In this document: in pieces, positions 7,956 through 16,303 of the stretch
How positions within the stretch are numbered: position 1 is the stretch's first letter
How the letters are laid out: every line of letters starts with the position of its first letter
Source of the DNA: Pseudomonadota bacterium
GTDB taxonomy: Bacteria; Pseudomonadota; Gammaproteobacteria; Burkholderiales; Rhodocyclaceae
Direction of reading: 5' to 3'
Length of the DNA stretch: 64,000 nt
NCBI GenBank assembly: GCA_026399515.1
Contig: JAPLQT010000054.1
Coordinates: 36,473 to 100,472, forward strand
The notes under the pieces: model-generated
What the model saw: only the letters and a program-made list of their open reading frames with translations
Told to the model about the DNA's origin: nothing
The model's database searches: none
Made by a program: the position numbers and the translations under genes

Positions 7956-9459
7956 TTGCATGCCTTTGTGCTGGTAGCCAGATGATAAAGAGGGCGCCGC
8001 CGCCCGGTTGGTTTTCGGCGTGAATGTGGCCCCCGTGTTGTAGAACGATCTGTTGGGCGACGGAAAGGCCGAGGCCGGTGCCGCCCGAGCGTGTCGTGAA
8101 GAACGGTGTAAACAGTTTGGCCGCCACGTCAGGCTTGATGCCCGGCCCATTGTCGGAAACTGTCAGCTGCCAGCCCGGCACGCCCCGCAGCGGCACGGAG
8201 GCGAGCGAAACAGCTACCGGTGTTCCCGGTCCGGCTTGCGTTGCATTGTGTATAAGGTTGAACAGCGCGTGTCGCATCAGCACTGGATCGATATCGAGTA
8301 TTACCTCTTCTGACGGAGCCTCGAACGTCACGACGGGATGTCCGTCCACGCTCTGGGTAATGAAGGTGATGGTTTCGTTTACCAGCGCCTTGACTTCTGT
8401 GGGATGTGGCTCCGAATGGGCGACCTGGTTGAATCTGAGCATGCGCTGAACGAAGTCCCGGCAGTGGTTGCCGGCATTGCGAATCTCCGCGAGCAATTCC
8501 TTCGTGCGCGTCGGGTTATTCTCCTCGCGCTCCGCCAGTTCGGCAAGATTGGTCACCCCGACCAGGGGATTATTGAGCTGATGGGCAATCTCGCTGACGA
8601 TCTGCCCCATCGCCGAGAGTTTCTCAATCTGGACGAGTTGCTCATGGTACGTGCTTAACTTGGTGAACTGAGATTCCGCTTCGCGTTGGCGGTAATACAC
8701 CGAGCGGAACAACCGATAGAGCGCGGCAAACAGGATAATGCCGGTCACCACGCAGGCTGACCAAAGAATGAACAGGCCTTTCCTGATCGTGTCGGTCAAT
8801 TCTTGTGGAGAACGATAAAGAGCCAATACCCCGTTCACTGAGCCGCTCTTTGAACCCCTTTCTTTGACGGAAAATGGCACATAAAACTCGATCAACGGAC
8901 CTCGTGGGAGGGGGTCGGCGGCGTCGAAAGTCTCATCTCCTGTGAGAAAAACGGCCCTTACTTCGCCCGCCATCGCCCTGACAAGATCCGCTTTGTGGCG
9001 GGTCAGCTTAGTGCCGATCAAGTGCCGTTCGTCTGACCATATGATGGTGTCGGCAGTGTTAAAGACCTTGGTGCGCACAATTCCAGAGAGATTGTCCAGG
9101 GCAACAAAAGTGTGATTCAAGCGATTCTGAGCCTGGGCGTAGTCCTGTAAGTCCGACGCATTCAGCTCTCCTTCCATTACTTGCTCGAGGACAAACGCAT
9201 CCACGAAGTCGCGGACAAGAACCGACTCACGGTCAATGATCGCCTGTCGATAAAATGACGACTGGATGAGTCCCGTGGCCACCACCATCGCCGTTATTAT
9301 CAACAAGCTGATGAGCGCGAATGTTTGTGGCGGGGTCATTTTTATGCGTGTGGTTTGCACTTTCCAATGCCTTATCCGTGTCTTCTTGCCGCCAATTGAG
9401 GCAGAGAAGGAGACATCGATCGGAGAACTTCGAATTTGTTCCTGGTTGAGAGAACTCAC
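7927..9459 (-). CDS. Membrane sensor histidine kinase, partner of the adjacent NtrC-type regulator
   Basis: The product is up to 510 residues. Two membrane segments (about 46-66 and 230-248, numbered from the GTG start) bracket a periplasmic sensor domain of about 165 residues. The HisKA domain has its phosphoacceptor in SEIAHQLNNPL (about H293). The ATPase domain carries the N box and GTGLGLSVA. No ribosome site precedes GTG 9459, and ATG 9339 (MTPPQTFALIS) aligns with the start of the paralogous kinase at 11899, so the true start may be 9339. The periplasmic domain has no named family that I recognise. Confidence 0.85.
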   Translation of the reverse strand: MSSLNQEQIRSSPIDVSFSASIGGKKTRIRHWKVQTTRIKMTPPQTFALISLLIITAMVVATGLIQSSFYRQAIIDRESVLVRDFVDAFVLEQVMEGELNASDLQDYAQAQNRLNHTFVALDNLSGIVRTKVFNTADTIIWSDERHLIGTKLTRHKADLVRAMAGEVRAVFLTGDETFDAADPLPRGPLIEFYVPFSVKERGSKSGSVNGVLALYRSPQELTDTIRKGLFILWSACVVTGIILFAALYRLFRSVYYRQREAESQFTKLSTYHEQLVQIEKLSAMGQIVSEIAHQLNNPLVGVTNLAELAEREENNPTRTKELLAEIRNAGNHCRDFVQRMLRFNQVAHSEPHPTEVKALVNETITFITQSVDGHPVVTFEAPSEEVILDIDPVLMRHALFNLIHNATQAGPGTPVAVSLASVPLRGVPGWQLTVSDNGPGIKPDVAAKLFTPFFTTRSGGTGLGLSVAQQIVLQHGGHIHAENQPGGGALFIIWLPAQRHANEIKSPDRR

Positions 9460-9489
9460 GGGGACCGATCAATACTAGCACCCATCCGA

Positions 9490-9504
9490 GCAAGTCCTGT
9501 GCCC
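9490..9504 (-). promoter_or_regulatory. Probable sigma-54 promoter of leftward kinase-regulator operon
   Basis: The minus strand reads GGGCACAGGACTTGC. Only the first base differs from TGGCAC-N5-TTGC. It lies 30 bp before the GTG start at 9459. This would make the two-component operon itself sigma-54 dependent, perhaps autoregulated. Confidence 0.6.
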
Positions 9505-9558
9505 GTTTTCATTTTTTGTGGATGATTGGAGATTTTGGCGACAGAATGGCACAATCGT

Positions 9559-9577
9559 GGTGTCAGGGGAGGACACC
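9559..9577. promoter_or_regulatory. Inverted repeat between divergent kinase and GGDEF genes
   Basis: GGTGTC and GACACC are separated by seven bases. The half-sites resemble those of the GACAYCTGTC activator element. It sits 54 bp upstream of the kinase sigma-54 box and about 85 bp before the GGDEF start, so it may serve either promoter. Confidence 0.4.
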
Positions 9578-9662
9578 GATGCCTAATGTGAATCGCCGGC
9601 GGAACGATGGATCGAAACCAAAGACGTGAAGCAAGCCCGTTCGGATTAGGTATCATCATCAT

Positions 9663-11624
9663 ATGCGGCTAAGCACCCCCGGGTTCTATTCTCGGCGTTC
9701 ACTGAACGAGTGGCTTTATGTCAGCCTCGTTCTATTCATCTTTGGAAGCTATATTGCGTATTCGCTCGTCGAGGATCATCGTCGAATTGAAACCCGGGAG
9801 ACGGAACGGCTGACCAATCAGGCCAAGGTTGTGGCGGAGAACCTCGGCCGCCAGCTGACTTCGACGAACCTGGCGCTGGCAGGCGTCTTAAAGGAGATTC
9901 CGGACTGGCGCAAGCCGGGAGGCAACGGGAAGCAGGCCGGCCAGCACTTGAGAGCCCTGGCTGATGCCATGCCGGGTGTGCTGACGATGCTCATCGTCGA
10001 CGCGAACGGAACGGTGACCGCCTCCGACAAGCCCGAGCTCGTCGGCCGGAACGTTGCGCACCGGGAATACTTCAAGACCGTGAAGCGCCTTCCGAATCCG
10101 AACACCCTTTACGTCAGCATCCCCTTCCTGACGTCCCGGGGCAATTTCACCATGAACCTGGTCCGTTTGATTCCCGGACCCGATGGCCGCTTCGACGGCG
10201 TCGTGGTGGCCTCACTGGATCCCGACGAGTTCAATATCCTGCTTAACTCCGTCCTCCACACAACGGACATGAACGCATCCCTGATTCACGGCGACGGCAT
10301 GCTGTTCCTGACGGTACCGGACAGAAAAGGCCTGGTCGGCTTTGATCAGGGAAAACCCAGTTCCTTCTTTACGCGACAGATCAATAGCGATCGGAAGGCG
10401 AATGTATTCACCGGTACCAGCTATCCCATGGCCGATGAAAGCATGATCGCCATGGTGACGATCCAACCCCCGGAACTGGCTATGGACAAGCCGCTGGTGA
10501 TCGCCGTCGGGCGGAAATTGCCAGCCGTCTACGCGGAATGGAAAAGGATGTCCATCCAGAATGGCGGACTATTCGGCGTGGTCACCCTGTTCGCCATCCT
10601 GGGTTTGATTTACTACCAGAAACAGTGGCGTACTCTGGAAGCGGACGTATCTCATCAAAGGATGGCGCTCGAAAAATCGATCGAAGCCTTGCGCGTCAGC
10701 GACGAGCACTTCCGCAATCTGACCAAGCTCACGTCCGACTGGTACTGGGAACAGGACGATCAGTTTCGCTTCGTCCGGCTCCATGGCAAGCTCGATCAAA
10801 GAACCAGCATCGCGAACGAAGCGCATGTGGGGAAAACACGATGGGAAATAGGGGCACTCAATCTGGGTGAAGCCGATTGGGAAAGGCATCGCGCCGTGTT
10901 GCAGGCGCATCAGGAGTTCCACGATTTTGAAATGCAGCGGCGCGACAAGGCGGGCAAGTTGTATTGGGTTTCGATCAGCGGCATGCCGCTTTTCGATGGC
11001 CAGGGCCAGTTTCGCGGGTATCAGGGCGTGGCCCGAGACATCAGTTTGCACAAATCGGCGGAGGAAGAGATCAAGCGCCTGGCGTTCTACGACAGCTTGA
11101 CGCAACTCCCCAATCGACGGCTATTGAACGACCGGCTCGGCCATGCGCTCGCCGCCAGCAAGCGCAGCAAGTGCTTCGGCGCGTTGATGTTCCTCGACCT
11201 GGATAACTTCAAGCCGCTCAATGATCTTCATGGGCATGCGGTCGGCGATTTGCTCTTGATCGAGGTGGCCCGGCGCATAACGGGATGCCTGAGGGAAATG
11301 GATACCGTTGGGCGTTTCGGCGGTGACGAATTCGCGGTGATTGTCGGCGAGCTGGATACCGATCCGGCGACCGCCAAAATCAAGGCGGAGAAGGTTGCCG
11401 AGAAAATACATTCAAGCCTGGCGGATCCCTATGTCTTGATCCACCAGACGGCGGAAAACGGTGATAGCACCGTGACGCATCGTTGCACGGCGAGTATCGG
11501 CATCACCCTCTTCAGCGATCACATGGCGCCTCGGAAGGAAATTCTCAAACAGGCGGACATGGCGATGTATCAGGCAAAAGCGGACGGGCGGAATTTGATT
11601 CGCTTCTACGACCCGAATACTTGA
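9663..11624 (+). CDS. Membrane diguanylate cyclase with dCache, PAS and GGDEF domains
   Basis: The 653-residue product has a first membrane segment (about 17-36) and a periplasmic dCache-type sensor (about 40-290). A second membrane segment (about 300-320) is followed by a cytoplasmic PAS domain (about 345-470) and a GGDEF domain. The active-site motif is intact at 553-557 (FGGDEFAV), preceded by an RxxD inhibitory site (REMD). It should therefore make c-di-GMP from GTP in response to an extracytoplasmic ligand. It sits between the two divergent kinase-regulator pairs, so it may sense the same stimulus as the cytochrome island. Confidence 0.9.
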   Translation: MRLSTPGFYSRRSLNEWLYVSLVLFIFGSYIAYSLVEDHRRIETRETERLTNQAKVVAENLGRQLTSTNLALAGVLKEIPDWRKPGGNGKQAGQHLRALADAMPGVLTMLIVDANGTVTASDKPELVGRNVAHREYFKTVKRLPNPNTLYVSIPFLTSRGNFTMNLVRLIPGPDGRFDGVVVASLDPDEFNILLNSVLHTTDMNASLIHGDGMLFLTVPDRKGLVGFDQGKPSSFFTRQINSDRKANVFTGTSYPMADESMIAMVTIQPPELAMDKPLVIAVGRKLPAVYAEWKRMSIQNGGLFGVVTLFAILGLIYYQKQWRTLEADVSHQRMALEKSIEALRVSDEHFRNLTKLTSDWYWEQDDQFRFVRLHGKLDQRTSIANEAHVGKTRWEIGALNLGEADWERHRAVLQAHQEFHDFEMQRRDKAGKLYWVSISGMPLFDGQGQFRGYQGVARDISLHKSAEEEIKRLAFYDSLTQLPNRRLLNDRLGHALAASKRSKCFGALMFLDLDNFKPLNDLHGHAVGDLLLIEVARRITGCLREMDTVGRFGGDEFAVIVGELDTDPATAKIKAEKVAEKIHSSLADPYVLIHQTAENGDSTVTHRCTASIGITLFSDHMAPRKEILKQADMAMYQAKADGRNLIRFYDPNT

Positions 11625-11831
11625 ATGGCCGGTTGTTGGCGTGGAACTAAACCGCTCGCCGCGTTGGAAAGCGCTCCGAACCGTCGATGAAGGCAAGTCG
11701 AGACAGAGGTGCATCTATTTCCTATGTTGAGGAAATGAGGCTGAGACGACTGCCTTGATTCCGATCTTTACCCGTGGGTGACCCTTGTTCAGATAGTCGG
11801 AATCATGCCGAATCGGGGTCTAATCGAATGT

Positions 11832-11846
11832 GGGCATAATTTATGC
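11832..11846 (+). promoter_or_regulatory. Possible sigma-54 promoter of rightward kinase-regulator operon
   Basis: GGGCAT-N5-ATGC has the invariant GG and GC at correct spacing but three mismatches to TGGCAC-N5-TTGC. It lies 52 bp before ATG 11899. It is weak on sequence alone and supported mainly by the parallel with the paralogous operon. Confidence 0.35.
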
Positions 11847-11898
11847 TTATGGTTCGTTCACATGCAGTTTGCCAGACTAACTTCGACTCCATAGAACG

Positions 11899-13293
11899 AT
11901 GTTGAATGGAACCACACCGCCAAGATTGTTCGCGATCATCAGTTTGTCCATGATCATCGTGATGGTCATTGTGACCGGATTGACTCAAGCCTTATTTTTC
12001 CGTCAATCGATCATCGATCGTGAATCGGTGATGGTAATGGATATGGCGAACGCGCTGGCACTCGAACATTTGGTATCTGTCTCCAATATGGAGAACTACG
12101 CCGGCATCGAAGCGACAGACCGTTTCGAGCAGGGCTTCGGACCGTTGATGCAGCTATCTGGAACGCAGCAAATCAGGGTTTTCAATCGTAACTTCACCAT
12201 CGTCTGGGCCAATGATCCGGCGCTGGTCGGGACAAAACGTACCTCTCACATGAATGATTTGACAAGGGCGATGCAGGGAGAGGTTCGTGCAGTGTTCGAC
12301 TCGGAACAAAACAGTCTCGACGTTTCCGCTCAGAGGCCCGCAACACCTGAGTCGATCGAAATCTATGCACCAATTTATCAGGCGAAAACAGGCACGGCAA
12401 GTCCGGAGGTCATGGGCGTACTGTCGCTGTCCCGTTCCCCTTTGGAGCTGAATAATACTATTCGCAAGGGCCGGTATCTCCTTTGGATGGTCATCGGTAT
12501 CGGCGGAGCGCTCCTGTTTGCAGCGCTCTACAAGCTATTTGTTCTTGTTTATAGCCGCCAGAAAATAGCCGAATTGCAGTTCACCAAACTGACCACGGAA
12601 CACAACCAGATAGTGCAACTGGAAAAGCTGTCCGCCATGGGAGAAATCGTCAGTGAAATTGCGCATCAGATCAACAACCCGTTGGTTGGAGTAATCAATC
12701 TCAGCCAGGTTGCCGAACGTGATCCTGAAATCTCCGCGAAGACGCGGCGTTTGCTTACCGCGATCCAAAAGTCAGGCATCGAGTGTAGCGATTTTGTTCA
12801 ACGGCTCCTCCGACTCAATCAGGCTGCCCGCTCCGAGCCGCAATCCGTCCATTTGAATGATCTGGTGCGCGACACCATCACCTTTTTCCATCAAACTATC
12901 GGGAAAAATCACACCGTGACATTTACTGAGTCGGACGACAATGTGACGATCACCGTCGACCCGGTATTGATTCGTCATGCATTGTTCAACTTTATCCACA
13001 ACGCGATTCTCGCTGCGCCTGACAAACCGGTGGCGATAGCGTTTGTTTCTGAAAAGCACGAGGGTGTATCCGGTTACCTGTTGTCCGTCACCGATATGGG
13101 CGGGGGTTTCAGCGAAGAAGTGGCGAAGAGATTGTTCAAACCGTTCTTTACTACTCGATTAGGGGGTACGGGGCTTGGCCTTGCGGTTGCACAACTGATT
13201 GCAATGAAACATGGAGGAGTAGCACGTGCGGAAAACCTATCTGGCCGCGGGGCGCGCTTTAGCATTTGGCTTCCATCCGTGGTGAACTCATGA
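11899..13293 (+). CDS. Membrane sensor histidine kinase, paralogue of the kinase at 7927-9459
   Basis: The 464-residue protein has membrane segments at about 11-30 and 195-213 around a periplasmic sensor. Its HisKA phosphoacceptor is H256 (SEIAHQINNPL), and the ATPase domain has GGTGLGLAVAQ. It aligns with the leftward kinase along its whole length, including the sensor region (RQSIIDRESV against RQAIIDRESV). The two kinases therefore arose by duplication and may sense related ligands. The stop overlaps the start of the next gene by four bases (ATGA). Confidence 0.9.
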   Translation: MLNGTTPPRLFAIISLSMIIVMVIVTGLTQALFFRQSIIDRESVMVMDMANALALEHLVSVSNMENYAGIEATDRFEQGFGPLMQLSGTQQIRVFNRNFTIVWANDPALVGTKRTSHMNDLTRAMQGEVRAVFDSEQNSLDVSAQRPATPESIEIYAPIYQAKTGTASPEVMGVLSLSRSPLELNNTIRKGRYLLWMVIGIGGALLFAALYKLFVLVYSRQKIAELQFTKLTTEHNQIVQLEKLSAMGEIVSEIAHQINNPLVGVINLSQVAERDPEISAKTRRLLTAIQKSGIECSDFVQRLLRLNQAARSEPQSVHLNDLVRDTITFFHQTIGKNHTVTFTESDDNVTITVDPVLIRHALFNFIHNAILAAPDKPVAIAFVSEKHEGVSGYLLSVTDMGGGFSEEVAKRLFKPFFTTRLGGTGLGLAVAQLIAMKHGGVARAENLSGRGARFSIWLPSVVNS

Positions 13294-14669
13294 AAACAAG
13301 AATATTGCTGGTTGACGACGAAGCCTCGGCGCGACTCTTGTTTGAGGAATTGTTCTATGACAAACCCATCGAGCTCGTTACCGCGGTCAATGTAGCCGAG
13401 GCTCGTCAGGCATTTCATTCGGCCGACTTCAATCTCGCGATTCTCGATCAACGGTTGCCGGACGGCAATGGCCTCAGCCTCTTCGCCGAGATGCGCAGGG
13501 AGCGGCCAAGACAGTTGGCCCTCCTGATTACCGGCCACGCCGAAGTACGCGACGCGGTACGCGCCGTGCGTGAAGGGCTATTCGACTATTTGACGAAACC
13601 TTTCAACAATCTTGAGGAGCTCGAGGCGGTAATAGACAAGGCGCTGGAAATGGATCAGGCCTTTCGCGAGATCGCCAAACTGCGTCGAACTTTGGAAGAC
13701 GAAAAGCAGGGCAATGTTCCCCCCATCGTCGTTGGGCGTTCGGCCGCCATGGCAAGATTGCTGCATCAAGTAGAGCAAGCCGGGCCGCTCGATACGAACG
13801 TAGTCATTGAAGGAGAGAGTGGGTCAGGCAAGGAAGTGATCGTCAGACAACTCCACGCCGTCAATGAACGCTCAAAGAAATCGCTGGTTGAAGTTAATTG
13901 CGGCGCTCTTTCGGAGTCGCTTTTGGAGGCTGCCCTATTTGGATTTGAAAAAGGCGCATTTACTGGCGCGAATAAGACGACTGCGGGCTATTTCGAGGAG
14001 GCCGATGGTGGCACCTTGTTTCTGGACGAAATCACGGACATGAGTCCCAAGCTTCAGGTTAGTCTGTTGCGAGTTCTCCAGGAGCGTACCTTTGCCAGGA
14101 TTGGAAGCACCGTGCAACGCGCCACCGATTTCCGTTTGATTTGTGCGACGAACAAGTCGTTGGAAACGGAAACGAAAGAGGGGCGTTTCCGCGAGGATCT
14201 CTTCTACCGCATCAACGTCGTGACGATTCAAGTTCCTCCTCTACGTAAGCGGCAGAAAGACATAATGCCGTTGGCGTGGTCTTTCCTCGATCACTTCAAC
14301 CGCAAATTCGGCAGGGACATCGGTCCCTTCACGCCGGATGCGATTGCGGCACTGGAGGGTGCATACTGGGCAGGCAATGTGCGCGAATTGCAGAATGTCG
14401 TGGAGCGTGCCGTGGTCATCAAGGCTGGGGGACCGATCAACTCGGAAGATTTGGGGATGTCCAATACCGATGACAGGACAATCGACAAAGTTGCGCAGCC
14501 CGCAACTCCCCTGCGCTTTCGGATAGCGCGAGAGCGATTCGAACTTGAGTATTTCGAAAATCTTCTGAAAATTTCCGGTGGCAACGTCTCCGAAGTCGCC
14601 CGCTTATCCGGCATAACCCGCCAAAATCTCTACCCTTACTTCAACCGCCTGGGTGTCTTAAAAAAATAG
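13290..14669 (+). CDS. NtrC-family sigma-54 response regulator with canonical GAFTGA
   Basis: The start at ATG 13290 overlaps the kinase stop, giving 459 residues. The receiver has D53 (ILDQRLPDGNG). The AAA+ domain has Walker A GESGSGKE (175-182), the sigma-54 contact loop GAFTGA (222-227) and Walker B GGTLFLDE. The C-terminal Fis-type helix-turn-helix is GITRQNLYPYFNRLG. Its last 50 codons are duplicated at 4188-4424. The gene ends just before an activator element and the sigma-54 promoter of the porin gene, so it is likely to activate that promoter. Confidence 0.92.
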   Translation: MKTRILLVDDEASARLLFEELFYDKPIELVTAVNVAEARQAFHSADFNLAILDQRLPDGNGLSLFAEMRRERPRQLALLITGHAEVRDAVRAVREGLFDYLTKPFNNLEELEAVIDKALEMDQAFREIAKLRRTLEDEKQGNVPPIVVGRSAAMARLLHQVEQAGPLDTNVVIEGESGSGKEVIVRQLHAVNERSKKSLVEVNCGALSESLLEAALFGFEKGAFTGANKTTAGYFEEADGGTLFLDEITDMSPKLQVSLLRVLQERTFARIGSTVQRATDFRLICATNKSLETETKEGRFREDLFYRINVVTIQVPPLRKRQKDIMPLAWSFLDHFNRKFGRDIGPFTPDAIAALEGAYWAGNVRELQNVVERAVVIKAGGPINSEDLGMSNTDDRTIDKVAQPATPLRFRIARERFELEYFENLLKISGGNVSEVARLSGITRQNLYPYFNRLGVLKK

Positions 14670-14676
14670 AGACACC
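14652..14676 (+). repeat. Hairpin at regulator stop codon, duplicated at 4195-4220
   Basis: GGTGTCT pairs with AGACACC across the stop codon of the regulator, with an A-rich 11-nt loop. The same arrangement, with a slightly different loop, occurs on the minus strand near 4195-4220 after the orphan helix-turn-helix fragment. It marks the extent of the segmental duplication. Confidence 0.6.
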
Positions 14677-14680
14677 TGTC
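14671..14680 (+). promoter_or_regulatory. Upstream activator element GACACCTGTC (porin promoter)
   Basis: The element reads GACACCTGTC toward the porin gene. It begins two bases after the regulator stop codon and ends 87 bp before the -24 box. It is identical to the octaheme-promoter element. Confidence 0.65.
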
Positions 14681-14767
14681 GTTGTTTTCATTCAGTTTAT
14701 TCCCGGCGGCTGTTGCTGCTCTTCATTAACACCATATTTCCTAACAACAATTCCGTCAGTGCCCGGT

Positions 14768-14782
14768 TGGTACAAGGCTTGC
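14768..14782 (+). promoter_or_regulatory. Sigma-54 promoter of porin and haem-domain cytochrome genes
   Basis: TGGTACAAGGCTTGC matches TGGCAC-N5-TTGC with one mismatch and continues with T, as in the extended consensus. It lies 84 bp before ATG 14867. Confidence 0.82.
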
Positions 14783-14866
14783 TGATTGCTCTGGTGAGTT
14801 TATGCCTTTGAGTGACGCGCGGCAGACGTTACCTGACTGATTTCGACTGTTATTGGAGATGTGAAA

Positions 14867-16192
14867 ATGAAGAAGTATCGTGTAGCGATGGTGTTGGGAG
14901 CAATGCTTGTTCCCACTTTGGCGATGGCCCAACAAGCGCCGACAGGCGCGTCGGCATCGCGTCTGGATGCGCTCTTTGCTCAAGTCGAAGCGCTGAAAGC
15001 CGAAATCGCCAGCCTCAAGGCGGCGCAAAGCGCCCCGACTGCCGCAGCCTCGCAATCTTCGGGGACCTCGGACTCCGACAAGAAGAATACCGTCAAGATC
15101 GGCACCAATGGCGAAGTGACGCTGTATGGGCGCATCATGGCGCAAGCAGAGAATGTGAAGGTCTCGAACAACGCGGTGGCGGCGGAGAATCTTACGAAGA
15201 ATCGCGTCAGTGCCCATAACTCCAATATCGGATTCAAAGGAAATCTCGACGTGGGCAGCGGCAACGCGGTGTTCTTCCAGATTGAACAAAGAGCTCCGAT
15301 TGACGGCACGGCCGACAGCACATTCGCCAACCGGAATTCCGGGGTGGGGTTCAAGGGCCCGTGGGGGACGATGCTGGTGGGCCGGTGGAACACGCCCTAC
15401 AAGGACCAGACGATCAAGGTTGACCCCTTCAATGAAACGACACTTGCGGCCAATACATTTGTCATGGGACAGGTGTCGCAACGCGGCGACGACGACATAT
15501 TCCACGCACGCCAGAAGAATGTGATCCAGTACTGGACGCCCAAAGTCAACGGCTTCAGCGGCAAGGTTCATTTCACCGCCAACGAAGGCAAGACCCTCAC
15601 CACCAATCCCTACACCATGTCGCTGGCGCTCGACTACGACCAAGGGCCGCTGTTCGCTTTGTTCGGCTATGAGACCCACAAGGATTCCGGCGACCTTACC
15701 GCCGGCGCGACCGGCTTGGACAAGGGCACGCATGTGGGCGGCGGCTACCGCTTTGGCGGCACGACGGTCAGCGCGATCTGGGAAAGACTCTCGTTCCATG
15801 CGGATCGGTTCGGCGCCACGGCAGCTGCGGACATGAGCCGCAACGCCTGGTTCCTCGGCGCCAGCCACAAGTTCAATCAGGTCGTGCTGCGCGGTGGTTA
15901 CGGCGTTGCCGGTGACCAGACCGGAATAAACACTTTGGCCGGGGGCAACAAGGACACAGGCGCAAAGGGATTCTATGCGATGGTCGGCTACGCGCTTACG
16001 GGCTTCAAGTCGCTGGATAAGACCGAGGTCTTCGCCCAATACGTACGCCTTAACAATGACAAGAATGCCTCATACGTGGTGACCAATAACGACGGCCCCA
16101 ATGGCGGTCTTGACATGGTCAAGTCCGGAGCGGGGCGTTGGGCGGGTGCCACCTACAGCGGTGTAACGCTCGGCGTGATGACCTATTTCTAG
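14867..16192 (+). CDS. Outer-membrane porin, Gram-negative (Burkholderia-type) family
   Basis: ATG 14867 is chosen over GTG 14861 because GGAG lies eight bases upstream of it. The 441-residue product has a signal peptide (to about AMA-20) and a short coiled-coil region (LDALFAQVEALKAEIASLKA), which is common in trimeric or peptidoglycan-anchored porins. A beta-barrel follows, with the family hallmarks VTLYGRI near the start, MLVGRWNTPYK, and a terminal Phe (VMTYF). It is expected to allow diffusion of small anions or other solutes. Control from a sigma-54 promoter and pairing with a cytochrome suggest uptake of the substrate or release of the product of the electron-transfer system. Confidence 0.88.
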   Translation: MKKYRVAMVLGAMLVPTLAMAQQAPTGASASRLDALFAQVEALKAEIASLKAAQSAPTAAASQSSGTSDSDKKNTVKIGTNGEVTLYGRIMAQAENVKVSNNAVAAENLTKNRVSAHNSNIGFKGNLDVGSGNAVFFQIEQRAPIDGTADSTFANRNSGVGFKGPWGTMLVGRWNTPYKDQTIKVDPFNETTLAANTFVMGQVSQRGDDDIFHARQKNVIQYWTPKVNGFSGKVHFTANEGKTLTTNPYTMSLALDYDQGPLFALFGYETHKDSGDLTAGATGLDKGTHVGGGYRFGGTTVSAIWERLSFHADRFGATAAADMSRNAWFLGASHKFNQVVLRGGYGVAGDQTGINTLAGGNKDTGAKGFYAMVGYALTGFKSLDKTEVFAQYVRLNNDKNASYVVTNNDGPNGGLDMVKSGAGRWAGATYSGVTLGVMTYF

Positions 16193-16199
16193 CAGTTAA

Positions 16200-16237
16200 G
16201 CCCAGCGACTTTGACTATTCTCAAAAATACGCTGGGC
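16200..16237 (+). repeat. Inverted repeat between porin and cytochrome genes
   Basis: GCCCAGCG and CGCTGGGC flank a 22-nt loop directly after the porin stop. No T tract follows, so it probably tunes relative expression or mRNA stability in the two-gene transcript. Confidence 0.5.
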
Positions 16238-16303
16238 AATGCGGCGTATATTGTTTCCGGTGAATCAGGCATAGTTACATCAACACTACTAAGGAAGCTT
16301 ATC

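Noticed and set aside
14756..16039. 427-codon minus-strand frame
   Set aside because: It lies opposite the porin gene. The porin has a signal peptide, ribosome site and terminal Phe; the antisense frame shows no domain.
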